The translations under genes and the position numbers were made by a program. Positions 55,176 to 64,000 of a stretch of DNA of 64,000 nt are shown here, in pieces. Source of the stretch: Homarus americanus. Taxonomy: Eukaryota > Arthropoda > Malacostraca > Decapoda > Nephropidae. The notes beneath the pieces are model-generated. The model was not told the origin of the DNA and did not search any database. It saw only the letters and a program-made list of their open reading frames with translations. The stretch covers positions 4,497,384-4,561,383 of the forward strand of contig NW_024735503.1 of NCBI RefSeq assembly GCF_018991925.1, given 5' to 3'. The first letter of the stretch is position 1; every line of letters starts with the position of its first letter.

Positions 55176-56724
55176 CAGTAAACCCTCGTTAATACATGAT
55201 TATGAAGCGTTTTGTATAAATAAAATATAGGACTTACATTTATTTCATTATTAAAATGGCATCTCCACAGCATCATGTTTCCGTACATACACTTCTTGTT
55301 GCTTAGCCAGAAAATCACTCTTCACTGCTTTATGTCCCTAGAATGCAAAATTCATACTGTACACAGTATAAGTATAATAACTATGGTAGGTTATATAATA
55401 AATGCCATAGACATCTATAACAAGCTGCCACCTTAAACACCAAATCTTCCCACACTTATATCTGAAAAAGCTTATATCTTCTTACTGACTGTCACATCAC
55501 TTTCCTTTTCTTGGCAGAAGAAGCCGAGTCATCTTAGTGAATGCACTACAAACAGTAATAAGAAAGTGTAAAGTAGATCTCATAGGTATGCTGTGTGGGT
55601 ATGCAGTGTGGGGTGGCATGGTAGGAATATCTGGTACCAATTTGAAAACTATCACCAGATCAGGAGAGCTACTGTATCCCTTCCCCTGAGGACATTTTTT
55701 GCTTCGCAACATAGACTTAAACAAATTTGTAAATTCATCTGCATTTAAAATTTTATTCAGATATTGTTGTGAATTTGATGGTTTTGAAGGAAGTCAGGCA
55801 TCATCTTCCACTTTCCCTTGGCAACACTGGAGCCTTCCTCGTGGGAACAACAATTAGAGAATACATTTAAGCAGCCCTTGTTGTACTTCTACATTAAATG
55901 AATATAATTTCCTACAAATATATTCCAAATCCACTGTAGGTTAATATCTAAGAGCAGAAGTAATACATAATTTAATGTACAGCATCTTACAGCCCACATG
56001 CCCTATGTGAATCAGTAAAACTTTTCTCGTGTGAGCCATCTCCTGACCTCCAAAAATAGCATCGTGGGATAAATAAAGCCTTTCTCACTTAAGGGGAATA
56101 TGAGATGTACTGTATTAGAATAATGCTGTTCACAGAATCAACTCTGGAATTTTTTAAGAATAAGAATGTTTTAGAAAAAGATCTTTTTCTGCTAAACTGT
56201 GTATTCATCGAATGTTTTATGCAACATCAGTGTGGTACACCCAGTAAAAAAAAGTACCGCACGGATTATGTGCGAAACAATGCGACACCATGCACGAGGG
56301 ATAGTGGAATATGTTGTTGGTCCTGTGTTATGGTGGTAGCCCCGGTGTCCTCACATATCTGTTGCTAATGGCATATCCTGCCGTATATATAGTTGATCGT
56401 ATAACTGAATATGAACACATCAGGTGATGTATGGATCATTACGGAAGTCAGCAGACCCTCCCCCCTCTGAGCGATACTTTTTTTTCTGTGTACCTCAATG
56501 TGTATGGTAGGCATTTGTGTTTAATTATTTATTTTAGTGTATCATACATTATAAGGGCTGTAATGCAGTATATAGGGAGTAAAGATTGTAGTACTGGCTG
56601 GTCTTGGTGGATCTTGAAATATATCCCTGAATTTTATTTACACTACGTATATGATGCCTTCACCACTTTGTAGTTACAGGTCCACTTATGAGATTCAACT
56701 CTGTTTAAAAGCGAGGGTTTACTG
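55176..56724. mobile_element. TIR element, ~1.55 kb, non-autonomous
   Basis: Ends CAGTAAACCCTCGTTAATAC and ...AAAAGCGAGGGTTTACTG. The first 13 bases are exact inverted repeats. TA follows the right end; the left flank reads GA. Interior frames (for example 56105-56368) match nothing I recognise. Non-coding, Tigger/mariner-style ends. Confidence 0.65.
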
Positions 56725-57971
56725 TATCAGTAATATTTTCTCATTAACTGATCCCTATTCCTATAAAGGGATATAATATGTATAAATATGAATATACTTG
56801 TATACATTATTTACTCTTTAATAGTCTTGTTTGTTTCAGTAGCAAAGGCTTGTTATAGTTGGCTGTCATCAAAGATTTCATCCTTATATCTTCATTTCAT
56901 TAGTGTCATTTAGATTTTATTTTTATCTTACATCATGTTATGTGTAGTGGGAATATTACTTGTGTATATGATCTTTAAGTGTATGGCAATTTTTCAACAC
57001 TTGGATAAAGCACTAACTGTTTGTTTTTTACAGTACATCCCATGTTTCTCTTGGACTGGCAGTCATTGGATGTGTCACTCACAGTAATTTTTAGTTTAAT
57101 ATTGGTCAGTGTTATTTTTATTGGGTAACTTCACCATTGAGGACAATATTAGACATAATTCAACCAACACAAACACATCCAGCTTGCAAGACATGATGGG
57201 GGTGAGTGGAAACTTTCAACCATTGGTCAGTGATTTGAATTTTTAATTAACCGGGTTTACAGGTATAAGCTGAACCACTGAGATATTGTAACCTCTACAA
57301 AACATAACTTACAAGAGGATAAAAAATAAATTTTCTCTTTTTCAAATAAGTGTTACAGCAACAGCAATATCATAATTCTTAATTCTCTTTATTATGACGG
57401 GAAATTATATATGTCGATCATTCTGTTCTTACACTGTTACCTATTAACATATTTATTAATTTGCAGGATGTAATAACACTATTGTAGAGAGAATGTTAAC
57501 ATGCTTCAGAGAGAATGTTAACATGCTTATGTGCAACATATGTGAACATCTTTTTGTAATGAAATTCAGTATTGAAATTAATGAGTTTTGTACGGAGAGT
57601 ATTTTATTCAGTATTTAAAGCCGACTTGATCTGATTTTATCCATGGTGTAAGGTCAATATATGGATCAGTACGGTATTCATGTAGGTATGTGCTAGGGTA
57701 ATTCATGTGTTGGCTAATGATTGCATTTTATGCTGTATGCCTTCAACTGCCTTATGTGTTTAGTTTTTCTCAACAAATGATATAGTGGCGATGCTATAGG
57801 GTCAATTGTACTTGACTCGGATGTGATATCTAGCAGGTGCTGGAGTAATGTCATATATGGTGTACAGGAGGAAGACTTATGTTTTGCTCCAAAAAAAAAT
57901 GAAAACTGCCAATCCATTGTCTACTTTAAGTGGCATTCTGGACTTGAGGGACCTACTAGCCATTGGAATTA
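56725..57971. other. intergenic, no gene seen
   Basis: AT-rich. Contains a small tandem duplication, AGAGAGAATGTTAACATGCT, at about 57486-57530. Minus frame 57714-57917 lacks features. Confidence 0.4.
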
Positions 57972-58486
57972 CAGTCATCCCTTGAGTTACGGATGATCAA
58001 GTTATGGAAACTCACAGTAACGGAACCCCAAAAGTACAGAATGAGTTGAAATACAGAAGAAAAATTCACATAAATGAAAACTCTTTCAGAATACAGTATA
58101 AAAATTAATGGGGGAAAATTCTGAAATCATACCATCCTCCAATATTTTACTAAACACAAGATTTAAAGACATTCGGCCAACATCTCAATTAAAAAAGGAA
58201 GTCCCGTAATAGATTAAAGTGCAGTTTATAAAGAATACTGTTTTTCAGTTCAATGTATACTGTAGTGTACTGTATTGTACTGTACTTTACTGTACTGTAC
58301 TGTACTGTACTGTACTGTATTTAAAAATTCCTATGGAAATATTTTACTGTAGTCAGTTTCAAGGGGGAAGCTTTTGTCTGTAGTAATGCATATTCAATTA
58401 TATATTGGAAGTTAATGGAAAAAAGGTTTTGATGTTACGGACAAGTTTTCAGATATGTAACTATTTCATAAAACATGGGATGCCTG
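57972..58486. mobile_element. MITE, 515 bp, TA duplication
   Basis: Ends CAGTCATCCCTTGAGTTACG and ...AAAACATGGGATGCCTG, TA on both sides. TTACGGA motifs recur near both ends. Interior contains a TACTG pentamer run (58266-58320). No coding capacity. Confidence 0.7.
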
Positions 58487-58908
58487 TATTTTTATTTCTG
58501 AAGTTGTTTTGACCAAAGTATTTAACCTCGATTAAAAGGAGATAATTTTAGACCCTACCTAATTGATTATGCAGTACAACATAAATGGTAGAAAACCGTG
58601 GGGCATTTTTTTTTTACAGGGATTATTAGCCCAGCCAGGCACAGATCACTGACCCACATTGGGGCCTGGGGGGCAAAAATGTAATACTGTAGTAATAATA
58701 ATTATTCATAGTAAATACAATTTTTAATAATTATACACCAAAATAAAATAATAATGATTACAATAATAATAATAATAATAAAATATAATAATAAAATTAA
58801 TAATATTAATAATAATAACAATAATACTGTAATAATAAAATAATAATACAGTAAAGAAATACAAGAATGAAAAAAAGATCAAAAGTGAGAAACATGACCT
58901 AGACCAAT

Positions 58909-60919
58909 AGGGGGCAGGGAAAAAACACTTTTATTTGAGTTGCAGGCTGCACTTTTCAGGCATCGTTTGTATGGCTGTAACAAACACCTGTGCAAAATTT
59001 CATGCCATTTCATGCATACTTACCCTGCCGCATCGCGAACGACTTTTTGTCAACTTTTAGTGTATACCAAAAATTAGGTGTCATTTAATGTTTTCCAGGA
59101 TAATGATAAATTTTACATGGGTGACATCGATTTAATTCACATGTTATTTTACAGGTACACCATATAGAAAATCATTACAAGTTCATATTGAAATTCTTTT
59201 TTGTGCGGAACCTTGGCATCATTTTCCTAGACAATAATCTTTGCCTAATATATCCATCTCTCGATTCGTATCCCGTCACTTCAGTGCAAGCTTCAGTCAT
59301 CACTTTTATGCCTCTCTCGACCGCCTGAGTGCTGTTTGGCCACTTGGGCACCACTAATGGTGTCTCAAGAATGTCATTAACCTGTAGATTTGACAGAGAA
59401 GCAATGTAAGGAGGCTCAGTCTTGAGTTCATTCCTCCAGTTAATCATGGAATGATAGTTTTTTGCTTGCCACTTTAGTTTCGGAGTCACCACCTTTCTCA
59501 TGTTGACTACAGGAGGCACATCCTCATTCCCATCTCCATCTTTACCCTCCTCATCAGTATAGTTTAACAAATTCTCGTCAACAGCAGCATCAGAATCTTC
59601 CTCCTCCTCTTCAGATCTGCCAGTGCATTCTTCCTTTTGCTGATTCTCCTCTCTAATTTTTCTTATCATTGAGACAGCTTTTTCTCTAACAGTCATGTCC
59701 TCATCTGCACACATACCAAGAAGAAGTTGATCTGTGTTGGCGAAGTATGCATTTCTCTGGACAGCCTTCTTCACTATCGTCTCCTCCTCACTATTCAGGT
59801 GTTTCATATATAGCAGGGACTAGAATACGTTCCTTGAGCCGTGTGTTACGTAAGGGTGTATCTTGATGTAAAACCACATTAGAGCACTGAACTTTATTAT
59901 TGTAATGACAATTCTTTTCAACTCATGGCTGGGTCTTGATGTTGCTACATACAGCCTTAGGATTCTACTCCATAAGGTGTTCCACCTTGACACACAGGGA
60001 GGACCTGGCTTAATAGCAGCCAGGTCATCTTCAACAACACCTGTGATAACTCCTTTACAAATCCTATACAGGTATTTCTGATCCCAGGACAGATCTTTCT
60101 CCACTTCATCATTAAACACAGGGAAATCAGGGAAACTGACTGGCTGGAAGGCGACAACTGGAAGCTCAGACAAAGACTCCTTGATCTGCTTTCCAATGGG
60201 ACCACGCCAATACTCAGGACCACTTGGTTTACCATCAGTGATAAAAAACTGCGCGGAAAGGCAGCTCATTTCCGTGAAGCTGACATATGAAATAATGGAG
60301 CGGGTGACCAAGTAACATTTCAAGATGATGAATGACTCCATTTTCTGATCCTACATTACATTGGTTCCATCACAACCAACACACACAATGGGCTGCTGGG
60401 TTAGATTTTTCTCCACCAGAAACTCGTGAATAGTTTTGGCAATCTGCTTTCCGTGTCCAGTCTTGGGAGTCACATGTGTGAGATATTCATTGCCAGGCTC
60501 AACCATGATGACATAATGATCTTTCACCATCATCCTCGAACTCCATTTCTCGGTCTTCTCATTCTTTATCATCACACGAGTGGCGGTCTTCCCTACATTA
60601 CAGTACAGTAACACAACATTGAGAAATGAAATGAGAAAAGGCTGATAATCAATATAGACATAGCACCATACTCATCTGCAACAAGACAACTTAAATGAAA
60701 TAAGAGATATGAAAAAAAAGTTGATAAACACTGAACAGAACATTGCACCGCCACAGCGGCTGTTTGGCTAGTACTGTAGGTAAATTTAAAAATTTCAGTA
60801 GAAAATGCGGCAGACTAAACCTCGACATATCAGCTTCAAATTTGGCATGGAGTCTTAGATATGTATAAGGAACAATGCCTGAAGAGTGCAGCTTTGAGCA
60901 AAATTTCACTGCCCCCTAG
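58909..60919 (-). mobile_element. 2.0-kb TIR element with 8-bp TSD and unclassified transposase-like gene
   Basis: The flanks AGACCAAT (58901-58908) and AGACCAAT (60920-60927) are identical 8-bp direct repeats. The ends read AGGGGGCAGGG... and ...CACTGCCCCCTAG, an inverted G/C-rich repeat. The uninterrupted relative at 31810-31825 (GACCTAGACCTATGAATTAT) shows the sequence before insertion. It encloses the minus-strand gene relic at 59175-60614. Confidence 0.75.
59175..60614 (-). pseudogene. decayed gene of an uncharacterised, probably transposase-related arthropod family
   Basis: Read right to left. A first block (88 codons) ends V-C-V-G-C-D-G-T-N-V-M and a TAG. One frame over comes G-V-I-H-H-L-E and Q-L-H-G-N-E-L-P-F-R (60335-60245). 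Back in the first frame come D-G-K-P-S-G-P-E-Y-W-R-G-P-I-G, D-Q-K-Y-L-Y-R-I-C, S-R-I-L-R-L-Y-V-A-T and M-W-F-Y-I-K. After another break a 210-residue C-terminal part follows with an E/D-rich segment and the end F-R-T-K-K-N-F-N-M-N-L. The C-D-G-T-N, H-x-N-E-L-P and R-L-Y-V-(S/A)-T motifs recur, from memory, in multicopy unannotated arthropod proteins. I cannot assign a superfamily or catalytic residues. Two frameshifts and two stops make this copy dead. Confidence 0.6.
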
Positions 60920-61118
60920 AGACCAATGAATTATTATTATTATTATTATAGTTTTTATTATATTTTAGACCCCCAGGCCCCAATGTGGGTCAGTGATCTA
61001 TGCCCGGGTGGGCTAATACACATAAAAAAAAAAAAAACCCTAACCATTCTGAAAACTGAAAAATTCCGAAAACCGAAATGCCTCTGACCCCAAGGATTTC
61101 GGATAAAGGATTGTCAAC

Positions 61119-61161
<43 letters not shown>

Positions 61162-61617
61162 GTAGTACCCCGATTTACGCGGTCAATTGAACCCACAGGG
61201 TACTTCAGAAAGTGAAAACCGCATAAAGTGAACAACAGAACATATGGGATTAATTCCAATAGAGACTGGCCCGACCCCCAAACTCCACTTTTTCCGACAC
61301 AATATCTATGTTGTAGTAAAAATAACATCTAAATTTATGATGGTATGCTCACACAATTAATATTTAAGAGAAATACAGTCGCCAGGTTAATGGACTCAAA
61401 TCCCCCATCTTCCCAGCTCACTAGCTCCTACCTCTCTGAGAAATGTGTGGGTGAAAACATTAGATTTTAACGTTTAGTAATGAATAATACCTCGGACTAA
61501 AGTTAGGATAATATAATTGACATTTCTGGATTCCTTGCAGGTCAGGGAATATTTTGAATGTAAACTTCATATATTTTGCACAAAAGATAAAATATTTGCT
61601 TTGTGTAAACCAAATTA

Positions 61618-62467
61618 CAGTGACCCCTCGTTTAGCGAACGCCTCGGTTAACGAAATTAAGGTTAACGAACTGCCTTCCATAAGGATCTTCAATTCGGTT
61701 AACGAACAAAAATTCGGTTAACGAATTTCTTACGAACCGACCTCAACATGTTTTCGCTTGCACTGAACGGGCAACCAGCTTTAGTATCAGTCCGCCAATA
61801 CATTAATCGGTTCTAGGGCCTAAATTTCTTACCATTTTAGTAAATATCAAGAAGTTTATACTATTCAATAATTTTAAAAGTTTAATATTCAATTTTTTAG
61901 TCATTTTAACAATTATTGAACATAATTGAAGGTAAAGTGACTAGTTTAATGCGCGGCATCCAGCCTCTTAACACAGCAAACAGGCGTTAGTCTCTCTCTG
62001 TTTTCACTGGAGGTAACATCTTGCTTGAGACTCTCTTCAACTAAATGCTTTTTTTGTGTTTCCAAGCAAATTATTGGTCATTTTGAAATATATTTTACAT
62101 ATTGACAATATATAATGCAGTGCAGTGTTGATTTAAAGAAAATAATCTTGAATTACACCAAGAGAGCTAAAATTTTATGGGTGAAATGGCGCCATGGGGT
62201 GACTTCTCTTCCACCCCAATGCCTTCTCTTCTTCCTTCTCCTCCACCCCCATTCTAAATCCCATCATCATCATCATCCAGGAGCCTTCTACATACACACC
62301 TCAAAGTAAGTGAACCTTTCTACCATTTTTGTTGAATTTAGGAAAATTTCGGTGAGCTGGAACCAATTACCCAAAAACCCATTGAAACAATGGTTTCGGT
62401 TAACGAACTTGTCGGTTAATGAACGACCTTCTGGAACGGATTGAGTTCGTTAACCGAGGGGTCACTG
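61618..62467 (+). mobile_element. Tigger-type MITE, 850 bp, inserted in a satellite unit
   Basis: Ends CAGTGACCCCTCGTTTAGCG and ...CGTTAACCGAGGGGTCACTG, TA on both sides. Both subterminal regions are nearly identical to the autonomous-size Tigger at 43728 (for example AACATGTTTTCGCTTGCACT; AGGAGCCTTCTACATACACA), with the transposase deleted. The sister unit at 62930-62950 is uninterrupted and gives the empty site. Confidence 0.9.
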
Positions 62468-63093
62468 TATTACATTAGATCTAAAATTTGTATGTCTAAT
62501 GCAAAATCCATGATGTTTATATTCAAAATGATCATCATATTGTAAGAATTCCAGCAATGTAAATTTTATTCTGGTCGAGTAATTTGTATGAATTTCATGA
62601 GCTAAAACAAATATCTCCAGTTAATAAAAAAAAAAATTATTCTTTCCGACACTATCTGTCAATCAAAGTACCCCACCTTGCCCCCCCTCACACTCACCCA
62701 GCTGGATCAGTCGGTCGGTCCCAACCCTTCCCCCACCCCCCACCTTCCCTCCCTACCAGAGAAATGATTGGGTGAAAATACTAGATTTTAACGTTTAGTA
62801 ATAAATAATACCTCAGACTAAAATTAGGATAATATAAGTGACATTTCTGGATTCCTTGGAGGTCAGGGAATATTTTGAATGTAAACTTCATATATTTTGC
62901 ACAAAAGATAAAATATTTGCTTTGTGTAAACCAAATTATTACATTAGATCTAAAATTTGTATGTCTAATGCAAAATCCATGATGTTTATATTCAAAATGA
63001 TCATCATATTGTAAGAATTCCAGCAATGTAAATTATATTCTGGCCGGGTAATTTGTATGAATTTATGAGCTAAATAAAGAAAAAAAAAATTAT

Positions 63094-63459
63094 ACAGTGG
63101 GGTATGCTATAACGAATCTAATTGGTTCTAGAACCTTGTTCGTTATAGCATTCGTTCTTTATAGGATTAATTCGTTCCAGGCCCCCAAATACAACCACTT
63201 AACACTGAAAAATATAATATAAAATTGTAAAAATTGTAAAAAAGTGCATAAATAAGCATCTAAACCCCTGAAATACAGAACATCATTAATACTTGTAATA
63301 AAAAAACAATAAATTAGTAAAAAAAAAAAGAATTATTTTTTTCTAAATAATGTTCGTTGTAGGAGTTTCGTTCGTTATAGCAATCTCAATTTTATAGGTA
63401 AAACCGTTCGTTATAGGAATATTCGTAGTAGGATCCGTTCGTTATAGCATACCACACTG
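63094..63459. mobile_element. MITE with CAGTGGGG..GCTATAACGAA ends, 366 bp
   Basis: Left end CAGTGGGGTATGCTATAACG, right end ...CGTTATAGCATACCACACTG, TA on both sides. Longer relative of 43421-43700, retaining the CGTTCCAGGCCCCCAAATAC segment lost there. Confidence 0.8.
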
Positions 63460-63572
63460 TACTTCACTGCGTATATGAGTAGATGCACCGCGGAAAGTGA
63501 AAGTCCAGTTCTGGCAAGGTACCATGTAAATGAGAACTCGCGGAAAGTGAAACCGTGTAAAGCGGGGTATGT

Positions 63573-63575
<3 letters not shown>

Positions 63576-63619
<44 letters not shown>

Positions 63620-64000
63620 TAACGGTTTATTGAAAAAATTCTGCAGCCCGAAGGCTGAAAATATACATTGGACATAAATGACTTATTACATACATTGGTG
63701 GTTTAACAAAAGCCTTCATTAGAGAAAGGTAAAGGAACATACAGTGAACATACAGATTAATGTAGGTGTTGAACAGCAAACTCGTAGTGTAGTAACTCCC
63801 TCCCAGATGGTGTTGGGAGGAACTCACGTGGTGTAGTAGTTCCCTCAGATGGTGTTATGAGGGACCTGGCGTGGTGTAGTAATTCCCTCGCAGATGGTGT
63901 TATGAGGAGCCTCACGTGGTGTAGTAATTCCCTCACAGATGGTGTTATGAGGGACCTCACGTAGTGTAGTAATTACCTCACAGATGGTGTTATGAGGGGC
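63576..64000 (-). mobile_element. retroelement 3' end with (TAA)n tail and internal 45-bp minisatellite
   Basis: (TAA)n at 63576-63618, then AACGGTTTATTG and TGCAGCCCGAAGGCTGAAAA as at 9985-10085. From about 63782 to the window end a ~43-48 bp unit (GTGGTGTAGTAATTCCCTCG...GATGGTGTTATGAGG) repeats at least five times. The element continues past the window. Confidence 0.55.

Larger units (their letters stand above)
58591..61121. mobile_element. second copy of the composite inverted-repeat MITE, split by a 2.0-kb insertion
   Basis: The left part (58591-58908) has a T run, CACAGATCACTGACCCACAT, (TAA)n and the head AAGTGAGAAACATGACCTAG. The right part (60920-61121) has (TTA)n, GTGGGTCAGTGATCTATGCC, an A run, and the outer end ...AGGATTGTCAACCTG followed by TA. 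Same order as 31485-33114. The left outer end is truncated (only GAAAACCG..GGCA remains). Confidence 0.65.
61158..63574 (-). mobile_element. pogo-type derivative carrying satellite units and two nested MITEs
   Basis: The left end CAGTAGTACCCCGATTTACG with GCGGTCAATTGAACCC is the complement of the right end of the element at 46236. The right end ...GTGTAAAGCGGGGTATGTG followed by TA is the complement of its left end. The transposase is gone. The interior holds two copies of the ~468-bp satellite-like unit, with MITEs at 61618-62467 and 63094-63459 inserted. Confidence 0.7.

Overview
The window is nuclear DNA from an animal, most likely an arthropod and probably a decapod crustacean. The evidence is spliced genes with GT-AG introns, long TA, TTA and TACTG microsatellites, short (CCTAA)n/(TTAGG)n tracts of the arthropod telomere type, and a dense load of pogo/Tigger-type DNA transposons, LINE relics and MITEs. 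The organism call is an inference from composition and repeats. There are no operons, bacterial genes or CRISPR arrays.

Two host genes lie head to tail on the + strand. (1) About 4.2-17.05 kb: an unrecognised gene whose main exon (10230-16403) encodes more than 2,050 residues. It carries an N-terminal C2H2 finger, an AT-hook, 39 tandem ~12-residue repeats rich in SQ and KR-x-S sites, a duplicated EW-x2-RGAKLKAQ motif, two DIRS(Y/F) motifs that resemble PCNA-binding boxes, and a distinct C-terminal block. It looks like a chromatin or DNA-damage-related protein, but I cannot name it. (2) 22388-54582: GGA, the monomeric clathrin adaptor of the trans-Golgi network. I rebuilt it as 11 exons with consistent phases (761 codons plus stop) in VHS-GAT-hinge-GAE order, including a 34-base first exon about 6.9 kb upstream of the second.

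Everything else is intergenic or intronic and largely mobile DNA. 1-5 kb holds a LINE ORF1 relic and simple repeats. 17-22 kb has a 41-bp minisatellite and a possible solo LTR. GGA intron 1 carries a 534-bp MITE with a 13-bp target duplication and a 2.95-kb Tigger-like element that contains two ~320-bp hairpins. Introns 3-7 carry a nested composite MITE, LINE pieces and a jockey-like ORF1 relic. Intron 8 (11.3 kb) is a nest of pogo-lineage elements, two of which keep long transposase ORFs (43728-46207 and 46236-48960). Downstream of GGA are two more MITEs, a 2.0-kb element with an 8-bp target duplication and a decayed transposase-like gene of a family I cannot classify, and a nested pogo derivative.

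Three threads stand out. The pogo-lineage transposases here carry C-terminal PIP boxes (QxxIxxFF). Several insertions can be checked against empty sites present in paralogous repeats inside the same window. One ~430-470 bp satellite-like unit is found in tandem inside transposons of two different TIR families.
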